Assembly: GCA_022484805.1 (NCBI GenBank)
Contig: JAKVKP010000008.1
Coordinates: forward strand, 1-64,000
Direction of reading: 5' to 3'
Source of the DNA: Streptococcaceae bacterium
GTDB taxonomy: Bacteria; Bacillota; Bacilli; Lactobacillales; Streptococcaceae
Length of the DNA: 64,000 nucleotides
This document shows positions 52,201 to 61,200 of this stretch, piece after piece. The stretch's first letter is position 1. Each line of letters opens with the position of its first letter. The translations under genes and the position numbers were made by a program. The notes beneath the pieces were generated by a model, which was not told where the DNA came from, ran no database searches, and saw only the letters and a list, made by a program, of their open reading frames with translations.

Positions 52201-52593
52201 CTATTGTTCCTTAACCTTACCAGTCCAATATTCAAGACCTTTTTTCAAAATATAAATATCTTGGTAACCATTCTTCTTAAGAATCAAAGCAACATTGCCG
52301 GCAATTTGAGGCTTGCCGTTTTCGTAAAGATAAACTGGTTTATCTTTTCTAATCGAAGCTAAAGAAACCTTAACCTGACTGGCAGGTAAATTTCGAGCAC
52401 CCATAATATGACGACGCTTAAATTCAGCAGGCTCCCTTACGTCAATTACCTGCGCTGAACGCATGCCTTCTCTAAAGGTTACTTCATCAATAATCGTCGC
52501 CGCACGCTTCACTCGAAAACGCGTGATAAAAGGAAAGATAAACAACAAAATGATAATAATGATGAGTATTATATTAATAACAAAAAAATTCAA
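52201..52593 (-). CDS. Membrane-anchored rhodanese-like protein lacking the catalytic Cys
   Basis: The 130-residue protein has one N-terminal membrane helix (residues 4-23, Ile-rich), then a single rhodanese domain (QVIDVREPAEFKRRHIMGA; ILKKNGYQDIYILKKGLEYW). In active rhodaneses the loop after the central strand is CxxGxR; here it reads YENGKPQ, so the nucleophile Cys is missing and sulfur transfer is unlikely. It resembles Bacillus YqhL-type proteins and follows glk. The start is TTG 52593, seven bases after AGGAG. Confidence 0.82.
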   Translation of the reverse strand: MNFFVINIILIIIIILLFIFPFITRFRVKRAATIIDEVTFREGMRSAQVIDVREPAEFKRRHIMGARNLPASQVKVSLASIRKDKPVYLYENGKPQIAGNVALILKKNGYQDIYILKKGLEYWTGKVKEQ

Positions 52594-52638
52594 AACACTA
52601 CTCCTTACTTAAAACTTCTTTATTATTTATATATTACA

Positions 52639-53613
52639 CTATGCTTTTTCAAACTGCAATGCAAGACTTGCTGCACCAATAATACCAGCATCATTTCCAA
52701 GCTCAGCCAATTTAATTTTGGTTGTTTGGCGAACCTGTGGAAAGGTAAATTGATTAAAATAATTTGCCACTTGACCACGCAAGAATTCGCCCGCAGCTGA
52801 GACCCCGCCACCAATAACAATCGCTGAAGGATTTAAAGTATTACCTAAATTACCAGCAGCTAGGCCTAAATAGAAACATACCTTATCAACAACTAAAGTG
52901 GCAAATTTATCCCCATTCTGAGCTTCTGAGAAGATATCCTTACTCGTCACCGCTTCTCCGTTATCAATCGCAGTCTTAATCACTGAATCGCCTTCCCATT
53001 GCTCTGAAAGCTTTCGTGCAACACGTACGACACCAGTTGCAGAGGCAACCGTCTCAAGACAACCTTTTTTACCGCAAGTACATTCAAAACCCTCAACCGG
53101 CTCAACTGTCACATGACCAATCTCTCCAGCAGCACCAGCGACACCATGCAATAAATTGCCAGCAGCGACAATACCACCACCAACGCCAGTACCTAAAGTC
53201 ATGAAGACAACATCTGGATCATTTTCTCCAGCACCCTTCCAGCGCTCGCCAAGCGCCGCCACATTAGCATCATTATCAATTGCTAATTCCAAGCCAGTAC
53301 CTTCAAAAATCGCCTTACCAACCTCTTGTGTTTTTTCCCAATTTAAATTATAAGCACCAGTTACTGTATTATTTACTAAGTCAACCGAGCCAGGACTTCC
53401 CATACCAATACCAATAAAATCTTCCTTCGATAAATTATATAATTCTAAGCGATGATTAATTGAGTCAATAATATCAGGTACGATATTTTTACCTTCATCT
53501 AAAATATTCGTTTCAATTGCCCACTTATCCTGAACATCACCTGAAGTTGTTAAAATACCAAATTTAACTGTTGTACCACCCAAATCAATCCCAATTACTT
53601 TTTTTTCTGCCAT
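52639..53613 (-). CDS. glk: Glucokinase, ROK family
   Basis: Phosphorylates glucose with ATP, for sugar entering without the PTS. From ATG 53613 it has 324 residues. The phosphate motif is IGIDLGGTTVKFGIL, the sugar-binding part NDANVAALGERWKGAG, the glycine-rich TLGTGVGGGIVAAGNL, and the ROK zinc motif CTCGKKGCLE. The start has AGG eight bases upstream; the longer frame starting at 53634 overlaps yqgQ. The gene follows yqgQ after 4 bases, the same order as yqgQ-glcK in Bacillus. Confidence 0.95.
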   Translation of the reverse strand: MAEKKVIGIDLGGTTVKFGILTTSGDVQDKWAIETNILDEGKNIVPDIIDSINHRLELYNLSKEDFIGIGMGSPGSVDLVNNTVTGAYNLNWEKTQEVGKAIFEGTGLELAIDNDANVAALGERWKGAGENDPDVVFMTLGTGVGGGIVAAGNLLHGVAGAAGEIGHVTVEPVEGFECTCGKKGCLETVASATGVVRVARKLSEQWEGDSVIKTAIDNGEAVTSKDIFSEAQNGDKFATLVVDKVCFYLGLAAGNLGNTLNPSAIVIGGGVSAAGEFLRGQVANYFNQFTFPQVRQTTKIKLAELGNDAGIIGAASLALQFEKA

Positions 53614-53617
53614 TATT

Positions 53618-53815
53618 TTACCTACTTTCTTCAATTCTATGTTCTCGGCGTAAAATTAAATCTGCCGTTAAAAATAGTTCTTTATCAATCACGTGCGAAT
53701 CATACAATCCTTTTAACTCAATTCGCATTAATTCAATATCATAAATTCGTTTGCCTACATAGACATAAATATTGAACTGCTTTAATAATTGTTGTACATC
53801 ATAGAACGTTTTCAT
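53618..53815 (-). CDS. yqgQ: YqgQ family protein (DUF910)
   Basis: A 65-residue helical protein, MKTFYDVQQLLKQFNIYVYV at its start and LKGLYDSHVIDKELFLTADL in the middle, matching the small YqgQ family. The function is unknown, but the gene is almost always found directly ahead of glucokinase in Firmicutes, as here. AGAGAGG precedes the ATG. Confidence 0.88.
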   Translation of the reverse strand: MKTFYDVQQLLKQFNIYVYVGKRIYDIELMRIELKGLYDSHVIDKELFLTADLILRREHRIEESR

Positions 53816-53861
53816 AAAACCTCTCTTAAATTAGCATAAACCACAAATCAACTCAAGCGCG

Positions 53862-54551
53862 TTAACTAAAATTGGCAAAAGTTAGGAAAATTGTGGAAAA
53901 AATTAGGAAAATATAGAAAATACCACTCACAATACGCAAATGTTTATTAAATTTTTGATTGATTTGACTCGCACCTAAGACCACTGTCAATAACGCACCA
54001 CCGATTAATCCACCAAGATGACCCCAAAAAGCAATATTGGGTTGAATGACACTCGATACTAAAGTCAAAATCATTAGCATAAAATAGCTTTGTGATAGGC
54101 CTTGAATCATCCCATTATTCGGTACTAAGAAACGAAGAACAATAAAAGCACCAAACAAGCCAAGCAAACCACCAGAGGCGCCCGCAGAAATTGAATAAGT
54201 ATCAAAAAAGAAGGTCAAACAGTTACCAAGCAACCCACTACCTAGATAGATGAGCGAGAATTTCAAGTGTCCAAAAACCTCTTCTGTTTGTTTACCCAAG
54301 AAATAAAGGACAATTGAATTAAAAATAAAATGTGAAAAACCAATATGTACAAAAATTGGTGAAATTAAATGCCAAATTTTGGTTGGATCCTCTAGTACCT
54401 GTAAACCATACAATCCACCAAAATTAATAACTGTTGTCGCACTCTCACCACTTCCAAAAAGTCCCGATTGCATTAATACAAAAATTATAGTTTGAATCGT
54501 TAAAAAGATTAAAGTCATATAGCTTTCATTTTTGATTCGTCTAATATTCAT
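53862..54551 (-). CDS. gluP: Rhomboid intramembrane serine protease (GluP-like)
   Basis: A 229-residue, multi-helix membrane protease. The catalytic Ser lies in SAGASGGLLGLFGA (GASG motif) and the catalytic His in FWGHLGGLIGG; HFIFNSIVLYFLG supplies the oxyanion His/Asn region. It lacks the long N-terminal cytoplasmic domain and C-terminal TPRs of Bacillus YqgP, so it is a minimal rhomboid. GGAGG precedes the ATG. Gene order yqgN-gluP-yqgQ-glk matches Bacillus. Confidence 0.92.
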   Translation of the reverse strand: MNIRRIKNESYMTLIFLTIQTIIFVLMQSGLFGSGESATTVINFGGLYGLQVLEDPTKIWHLISPIFVHIGFSHFIFNSIVLYFLGKQTEEVFGHLKFSLIYLGSGLLGNCLTFFFDTYSISAGASGGLLGLFGAFIVLRFLVPNNGMIQGLSQSYFMLMILTLVSSVIQPNIAFWGHLGGLIGGALLTVVLGASQINQKFNKHLRIVSGIFYIFLIFSTIFLTFANFS

Positions 54552-54595
54552 TTTACCTCCATTGATTAATTATTTATACTGTTAATCATAACAAT

Positions 54596-55120
54596 TTATT
54601 GAGAAATAATTAACTGTTTAACTGCAATATCATGTTTTTCAGCTATAAAATCTTGAATTTGTTGATTAAATACCAAACTAATTGTCTCACCTTTAAAATT
54701 AGTTAAGTAGCTATCATAATAACCACCACCATAACCAATGCGATAGCCATCTTGATTGAAAACTACACCAGGTACAATTAATAAATCAATTGCCCGAATT
54801 TCATCCATTTCTGAAGTTGGTTCAAGGATACCAAAGTCACTTAATTGTAAATTTTTTTTATCATATTTGAAAAATTTTAGTTCGCGATTCGCAAAAACCT
54901 TTGGAATAACAATATTTTTGTTATTTTTTAAAGCGATTTCAATTACTTTCATCGTATCAAATTCAAAAGGAAAGGGGAGATAAATACCAATCGTTTTTGC
55001 ATTGATATAGCTGTTTTCAAGTGAAAGTTGATTTAAAATGGAAGCTTCTTGAATTACTTTGTCATCCAAATTTATAGTCTTTAAATCCTCAATGATTTGT
55101 TTCCTTAATTTTTTTTTCAT
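54596..55120 (-). CDS. 5-formyltetrahydrofolate cyclo-ligase
   Basis: ATP-dependent conversion of 5-formyl-THF to 5,10-methenyl-THF. The 174 residues have KKKLRKQIIEDL at the start, TIGIYLPFPFEFDTMKVIE, and the phosphate-binding signature YRIGYGGGYYDSYL near 130. It corresponds to Bacillus yqgN. AAAGGAG precedes the ATG. It heads the operon to gluP, yqgQ, glk and the rhodanese gene and is divergent from the cold-shock gene. Confidence 0.93.
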   Translation of the reverse strand: MKKKLRKQIIEDLKTINLDDKVIQEASILNQLSLENSYINAKTIGIYLPFPFEFDTMKVIEIALKNNKNIVIPKVFANRELKFFKYDKKNLQLSDFGILEPTSEMDEIRAIDLLIVPGVVFNQDGYRIGYGGGYYDSYLTNFKGETISLVFNQQIQDFIAEKHDIAVKQLIISQ

Positions 55121-55135
55121 TTTTTTCTCCTTTTA

Positions 55136-55164
55136 TTGCATTCCTTCATTTTCTATGCTAACAT
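55136..55164 (+). promoter_or_regulatory. Promoter of the cold-shock gene
   Basis: TTGCAT (55136-55141), 17-nt spacer and TAACAT (55159-55164). The start near 55171 gives an untranslated leader of about 110 bases, as is usual for csp mRNAs, whose leaders refold at low temperature. Confidence 0.5.
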
Positions 55165-55279
55165 AATGAGTGTAGTTTTTGTTAAGATTTATCGGTAGGT
55201 CGTTTCATTATAAACATTCTTCGATTCATCGGCAACAATTGCAATAATTTACGCGTATAACGCAAGGAGGATGTCTATA

Positions 55280-55480
55280 ATGGCACAAGGTACTGTTAAA
55301 TGGTTTAACGCTGAAAAAGGTTTTGGTTTTATTACTGCTGAAGATGGTAAAGATGTATTCGTACACTTCTCAGCTATCGGCGGAGACGGATTCAAAACTT
55401 TAGAAGAAGGTCAAGCTGTATCTTTCGATATCGAAGATGGCGCTCGTGGCCCTCAAGCAGCTAACGTTACTAAAGCATAA
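55280..55480 (+). CDS. Cold-shock protein (CspA family)
   Basis: A 66-residue RNA/DNA-binding OB-fold protein that melts RNA structure. RNP1 ([10 protein letters not shown]) and RNP2 (VFVHFSAI) are intact, as is the [10 protein letters not shown] start. ATG 55280 is nine bases after AAGGAGG; the ATG at 55271 directly touches that site and is not usable. Strong codon preference and the perfect binding site suggest high expression. Confidence 0.96.
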   Translation: MAQGTVKWFNAEKGFGFITAEDGKDVFVHFSAIGGDGFKTLEEGQAVSFDIEDGARGPQAANVTKA

Positions 55481-55491
55481 TTTAGTTGCTT

Positions 55492-55519
55492 AAAGCAATC
55501 CTTCGGGGTTGCTTTTTTT
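55492..55519 (+). terminator. Terminator of the cold-shock gene
   Basis: AAGCAATCC-TTC-GGGGTTGCTT followed by TTTTT, a compact and strong hairpin. Confidence 0.92.
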
Positions 55520-55716
55520 ATTACTTTAATAATTATCTTCAATATCCCTCAATTTTTGTATTATCTCTCAAAAATGGCAACACTTGAATGCCTCTACTTT
55601 TTTTTTCAATTATCAATTCAAACAATAAAAAAAAATAAAAAATTATGCAAATTATGTCTTGAATGAAACCGCTCCCTTTGATACGATGATTAGACTGAAA
55701 AAATAGGAGAAGGAAA

Positions 55717-57081
55717 ATGACAGACTTAACTAAGGGCAATATTTTTAAAATTATCATCATCTTTAGCTTACCTTTAATTGTCGGTAATGTTTTTCAACAA
55801 TTGTATACCACCATGGATACACTAATTGTTGGGAAAACTTTAGGAAAAACAGCTTTGGCAGCCGTGGGCTCAACCGGTAGCCTTTCATTCCTCATTTTAG
55901 GGTTTGCACAAGGCTTAACAGCGGGACTCTCAATTATTACGGCGCAAAAATATGGCGCAAATGATTTAATTGGCGTAAAGAAAAGTTTTGCGACAAGCAT
56001 TATTTACTCGGTAATCATTACAGTTGTCCTCACAATTTTGTCGCTCGTTTTTGTTGAGCCACTATTGATTGTGATGCAAACACCAAAAGAAATTTTAAAG
56101 GATGCACAAATATTCATTGGTATTCTCTTTATCGGTACCTTTGCTTCAATTGGCTTTAATTTATTATCTAATATTATTCGAGCAATCGGGGATGCGAGAA
56201 CACCACTATTTTTCTTAATTATTGCTAGCATTGTAAATATCATTCTAGAATTTGTTTTTATTTTATATTTTAAATGGGGAGTTGCGGGTGCTGCATTTGC
56301 AACCGTAATTGCACAAACATTATCTGTATTGCTAGGTATCATTCATATTAAAAGACAGATTCCAATTCTAACATTGCGAAAAAGTGATTTTCAATTAAGT
56401 AAACAAGATTTTATTGAGCATGCACGAGTTGGTTTTCCAATGGCATTTCAGACGTCAATCATTGCAATTGGCACTGTAATTATGCAAATCGCCTTAAATA
56501 CTTTAGGTACAGATGCAGTCGCCGCCCAATCTGCTGCCAGCAAAATCGACCAACTGGCGATGCTACCTTTAATTGCACTTGGTACAGCTATTGCTACCTT
56601 TACTGCTCAAAATTTTGGTGCTAAGGAATACCAAAGAATCATCGATGGACTTAAGGCTGCCTTAGTAATTGCCGTTGGCTTTGCTATAATTGCTGGAATT
56701 ATTATTAATGTTTTCGGTAATTTCTTTACTTCTTGGTTCATTAACTCAGGTGAAAATGAAGTCTTTAGATTTGCAAATATTTATTATCTAATCAACGGTT
56801 CAATGTACTGGATTCTTGCTATTCTATTCATCCTTAGATATACAATTCAAGGACTAGGTAAGGGTTTTATCCCAACACTAGCAGGTATTATGGAATTAAT
56901 TGCACGTATCATCGCTGCCATTGTCGGTACCATGTTCTTTGGCTTTGCAGGCACTGTTGCTGCTAACCCTTTAGCTTGGATTGGCAGTGTTGCCATTCTT
57001 TTACCAAGCACCATTATTTCAATTCGACAGCTTAAAAAATGGGAGAATGATAAACAACAGCTACATATTCACTCCTACTAG
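55717..57081 (+). CDS. MATE family efflux transporter
   Basis: A 454-residue, 12-helix multidrug/toxin exporter of the DinF/NorM superfamily. SLPLIVGNVFQQLYTTMDTL at the start, AVGSTGSLSFLILGFAQGLT, and the repeated half-motif VGFPMAFQTSIIAIGTVIMQ in the second half show the two-lobe MATE plan. The driving ion and substrates cannot be read. The start ATG 55717 has AGGAGAAGGA upstream. It lies on the plus strand ahead of the FusB-like gene but has no clear shared transcript. Confidence 0.92.
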   Translation: MTDLTKGNIFKIIIIFSLPLIVGNVFQQLYTTMDTLIVGKTLGKTALAAVGSTGSLSFLILGFAQGLTAGLSIITAQKYGANDLIGVKKSFATSIIYSVIITVVLTILSLVFVEPLLIVMQTPKEILKDAQIFIGILFIGTFASIGFNLLSNIIRAIGDARTPLFFLIIASIVNIILEFVFILYFKWGVAGAAFATVIAQTLSVLLGIIHIKRQIPILTLRKSDFQLSKQDFIEHARVGFPMAFQTSIIAIGTVIMQIALNTLGTDAVAAQSAASKIDQLAMLPLIALGTAIATFTAQNFGAKEYQRIIDGLKAALVIAVGFAIIAGIIINVFGNFFTSWFINSGENEVFRFANIYYLINGSMYWILAILFILRYTIQGLGKGFIPTLAGIMELIARIIAAIVGTMFFGFAGTVAANPLAWIGSVAILLPSTIISIRQLKKWENDKQQLHIHSY

Positions 57082-57210
57082 AATATTTATAAACTAAATT
57101 GGGCGCATAAGGAAATGAAAAATTAACTAAGCTGGCATTAAAATCGCCCATTGCTTGAATGGCATGAAGCTGAGATATTTCACGCAAAATTTTTATCAAA
57201 ATAATGCCGT

Positions 57211-57238
57211 TTTACAAAATCATTTAATTGATTATACT
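57211..57238 (+). promoter_or_regulatory. Promoter of the leader peptide and fusB-like gene
   Basis: TTTACA (57211-57216), 16-nt spacer and TATACT (57233-57238). RNA would start near 57245, about 16 bases before the leader peptide's GGAGGTGAT. Confidence 0.55.
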
Positions 57239-57273
57239 TAGCATATAACTACTATTTACTGGAGGTGATATTG

Positions 57274-57348
57274 ATGCAAAATACATCATTTATCGTACGT
57301 CATCAAATTTCAGCATCTATGTCAAAACAAATATGCAAATATCTTTGA
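57274..57348 (+). CDS. 24-residue leader peptide upstream of the fusB-like gene
   Basis: A small ORF from ATG 57274, reading MQNTSFIVRHQISASM and then SKQICKYL before TGA. Its binding site GGAGGTGAT is as good as any in the window, four bases upstream. The stop lies 12 bases before a hairpin that hides the fusB-like ribosome binding site. Such peptides control ribosome-targeting resistance genes by stalling; a leader region has been described for fusB of Staphylococcus. No homolog of the peptide is known to me. Confidence 0.65.
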   Translation: MQNTSFIVRHQISASMSKQICKYL

Positions 57349-57360
57349 TGAAGTAACTTT

Positions 57361-57383
57361 TCCTCAGAGATATCTATGAGGAG
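57361..57383 (+). promoter_or_regulatory. Ribosome-binding-site sequestering hairpin (translational attenuator)
   Basis: TCCTCA (57361-57366) pairs with TGAGGA (57377-57382), covering the GAGGAG (57378-57383) that serves ATG 57391. ATATCT at the end of the leader ORF (57339-57344) can instead pair with AGATAT (57368-57373) in the loop. Confidence 0.6.
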
Positions 57384-57390
57384 ATTTATA

Positions 57391-58038
57391 ATGACAAATA
57401 CAATCGAGGTTTTAAAGCCTCATGAATATTGGCTAATAAAGCAACAAACTAACGAATTAATAAAAGCCTACCATTCAGTTAATGACAAACAGACCATTCA
57501 TGCCTTACAAGCCTTAATCAAAGGCAATGTCGAGCACTATTTTAAACGCAATAATAATCTCAATATTCATCTGGAAAAATTGATGAATCCTGCTTTGACC
57601 AGAGAACAATTTAGCGCCATTTTTGAAGTAGTCAAAAGCTATGTCCAGCCTATGAGAATACCGACTCATAAGCAAATTGAAAAGTGCTATCGCAAGGTAA
57701 AAAAATTACCCAATCTTGAAATGACAGACATTGATTTTCGAGAACTCACCTATTTAGGCTTCAATGATGGCAATAATAATCGAAAATACCTAATTCGAGA
57801 CATCAATAACCAATTTACTGGCCTTTATGGACAATTTAACCCCGATGCTCAAAAAGGGCATTGTGCAATTTGCAATCAAATTGGCACCGTTGCCTTTTTT
57901 CTAGCAACTACAAAATCAGCGGGCGATGGAACATATACTAAAAAAGGCAATTATATTTGCACTGATAGTTTTGAATGTAACCGCCAAATCAATGATTTAG
58001 AACATCTAGAAAAATTCTGGCAAAATTTCTCAAAATAG
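57391..58038 (+). CDS. Elongation factor G-binding protein, FusB/FusC family
   Basis: Two-domain protein that binds EF-G and drives its release from the ribosome, giving fusidic acid protection in characterised members. From ATG 57391 it has 215 residues, like FusB. The N-terminal half is a helical bundle (residues 1-80). The C-terminal half is the treble-clef zinc domain with HCAICNQIGTVAFFLATTK (C-x2-C) and CTDSFECNRQINDLEHLEKF (C-x4-C). The start is set by GAGGAG seven bases upstream. Chromosomal members occur in Listeria and enterococci, so this need not be recently acquired. Confidence 0.88.
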   Translation: MTNTIEVLKPHEYWLIKQQTNELIKAYHSVNDKQTIHALQALIKGNVEHYFKRNNNLNIHLEKLMNPALTREQFSAIFEVVKSYVQPMRIPTHKQIEKCYRKVKKLPNLEMTDIDFRELTYLGFNDGNNNRKYLIRDINNQFTGLYGQFNPDAQKGHCAICNQIGTVAFFLATTKSAGDGTYTKKGNYICTDSFECNRQINDLEHLEKFWQNFSK

Positions 58039-58071
58039 CATTCATGAATGATAATTGGCTAACGTTTCTTC

Positions 58072-58156
58072 AAAAAAGCTGAACCTTAGAATTAACTACT
58101 TAAAATCAGTTTAAAACCTGACTTTTAGCAATTGATTCCACTGTTCAGCTTTTTTA
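58072..58156. terminator. Bidirectional terminator between the fusB-like gene and polC
   Basis: AAAAAAGCTGAAC (58073-58085) pairs with GTTCAGCTTTTTT (58143-58155); the loop holds a second hairpin (AAAATCAGTTTTAAA-type). Confidence 0.8.
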
Positions 58157-58219
58157 ATATACTTAATTGAGCAATAAATAAGTATTAATAATAAAATTTG
58201 TTTCATTGACACCGGTTTT

Positions 58220-61200
58220 TTAAAATAGATCATCAAAAAGTGATAATTGATTATCTTCAGGTAGATGATTTAAAATACCCAAATCTTCAAATTTTTCAAT
58301 CAGTGTACCAGAGACCTTGGCACGATTTTTCAGCTCATTTTTAGATAAAAATTCACCTGCTTTACGCGCTTCAACAATCTGATTGGCAACGTTTAACCCC
58401 AGACCATCAACTACCCTAAAAGGTGGTATTAAGCTCTTACCGTCCTCACCAACTACAAAATTAACACTTTCAGATTGATATAAATCTAATTTAGAAATGG
58501 TAAAGCCACGTTCAAGCATTTCATTGCAAATCTCTAAAACGCCTAGCAGACCAACCTCAGTATTAGCTGCGTCATTTCCCTTATCTCTGATTTCCTTCAT
58601 TTTAGCTTTGACTGCTTCTTTACCACTAGCCATCACCTTTAAATCAAAGTAGCTTGCTCGAACAGACAAATAAGCACAGTAATAGTAAATTGGTAAGTGT
58701 ACCTTGAAATAGGCAACCCTTAAGGCCATAATTACATAGGCTGCCGCATGGGCCTTTGGAAACATATATTTAATTTTTAAGCAGGATTCAATATACCATT
58801 CTGGTACATTCTGATTACGCATTTCCGCTTGCCATTCATCTGGTATTCCCTTACCCTTACGAACACTTTCCATAATCTTAAAGGCAAGACCGCTTTCCAA
58901 TCCCGCATGAATTAAATAAACCATAATATCATCCCGACAGCCAATTACATTAGCTAGATTGGCGGTATCATTTTTGATTAGCTCCTGTGCATTGCCTAGC
59001 CAAACATCCGTTCCATGTGATAAGCCTGAAATTTGCAGTAGCTCAGCAAAGGTTTTTGGGTGCGTTTCTTCTAGCATCCCACGTACAAATTGGGTTCCAA
59101 ATTCGGGCACACCGAGTGTCCCAGTTCGCGAGCCAATTTGTTCTTCGGTTACACCTAATACTTCTGGCGAAGAAAAAATTTTCATCACCTCGGGGTCATC
59201 CACTGGAATTTCAGAGGGGTCAAGTCCAGATAAATCCTGTAGCATCCGAATCATCGTCGGATCATCATGACCTAGAATATCTAGTTTTAAAATATTATCG
59301 TGAATGGAATGAAAATCAAAATGCGTTGTTTTCCAATCAGAATCAATATCATCTGCTGGAAATTGAATCGGTGAAAAATCATTAACATCCATATAACTTG
59401 GAATAACAATAATTCCGCCTGGATGTTGACCAGTTGTCCGCTTTACACCCATTGAACCCAATGCCAAGCGCGATTTTTCAGCATTGTTAAAATGCTTATT
59501 ATAGTCCTTTTCAAAGCCAGTCACAAAACCATAGGCTGTTCGTTCGGCAACCGTACCGATTGTCCCTGCACGGTAGGCATAGTCCTCACCGAAAATTTCC
59601 TTAGTATAATTATGAGCCCTCGGTTGATATTCACCAGAGAAGTTCAAGTCAATATCGGGAACCTTATCACCATAAAAGCCCAAGAAAGTTTCAAATGGAA
59701 TATCATGGCCATCTTTGTGCATTTTAGAATCACATTTCGGACAATTTTTCTCTGGCATATCATAGCCTGATCCATAGGTCCCATCTTCATAAAATTCGGA
59801 ATACTTACAATTTGGGCAAACATAATGTGGTGCAAGTGGATTGACCTCAGTAATACCAGTCATCGTTGCAACGAACGAAGAGCCAACTGACCCCCGTGAA
59901 CCAACCAAATAACCGTCATCGTTAGATTTCTTCACTAATTTTTGAGAAATCAAATAAATTACGGCAAAGCCATTACCAATAATTGATTTCAACTCTTTTT
60001 CAATTCTTAAATCTACCAGCTCTGGTAGCGGGTTACCATAGAGCTCAAATGCCTTTTCATAGGTCATCTTAACAATTTGTTCTTCTGAACCCTCAATATA
60101 GGGTGTATATAATTCATTTTTAACTGGCGTAATTGACTCAAAGCTTTCAGCGAGGGCTTGGGGCTGTTCAATCACGATTTCGTGAGCCTTTTCCTTACCA
60201 ATAAATGCAAATTCATCTAGCATTTCATTAGTCGTTCTAAAATGAACTTCTGGCAGAGAAATCACCTTCTCAACATCACCCATTCGCATTGGACGATTAA
60301 TTTCTTGCCCTGGTCCTTGTCCACGTACGACAATTTCACGATAAGCAGCATCCTCTTTTTCAATATAGTGAACATCACCAGAAGCAATCGCTGGCTTACC
60401 AAGCTCATCAGCCAGCCGAACTAATTCCTTAATGATTTGTTCTAATTCAGCTTCATCCTTAATTGTTTCACGCTCAATCAGAGGCTGATAAACGGTTTTA
60501 GGCATCACTTCAATGAAATCATAAAATTTGGCTACTTCCTTTGCCGCCTCATAGCCTTTTGATAGCATTGTGTCAAAGACTTCCCCTTTATCACAGGCAC
60601 TCCCGACAATTAACCCCTGACGATACTTTTGTAAAAGAGATTTTGGTACACGAGGCACTCTTTCAAAGTATTTGACGTTTGATTCAGATACAAGCGTAAA
60701 GAGCTGTTTGAGTCCTGCTTGCGTTTGCGCATAAACCGTGGCGTGCGTTGGTCTTGCTCGCTTGTATGAATGTGCATCAATCACCTTTTCATTTAGTGAT
60801 TTCAAATCAGTAATCTGATACTGATCATAGGCCTTTTCTAAGAAAAGAAAAAGTAAGTGACCTGTCGCTTGCGCATCGGCATCCGCTTGGTGATGATTAT
60901 CCAAAACAATATTAAAACGTTTGGTTAATGGGCCCAAACCGTGGCGTTTAATATCAGGATTAATATTTCTTGAAAATTCTAATGTATCAATAACTGGCTG
61001 AGTGATTTCAGGTAAATTATAGCGCCGATAATTGACATTCATAAAGCCCATATCAAAAGTTGCATTATGGGCAACTAAAATTGAACCCTCACAAAACTTT
61101 TGAAATGCTTTTAGTACTTCTTCTAAGGGTACAGCATTTTCTTTAATTATATCATCAGTAATTTTTGTTAATGAAACTGTAAACTGACTCAAGCGATGTC

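Noticed and set aside
55717-58038. Recently acquired resistance island (MATE pump plus FusB-like protein)
   Set aside because: No IS, integrase or base-composition break surrounds the pair, each has its own expression signals, and chromosomal FusB-type genes are common in related genera.
58959-59385. Plus-strand frames of 103-132 codons inside polC
   Set aside because: They are antisense shadows of a highly conserved polymerase region without initiation signals.
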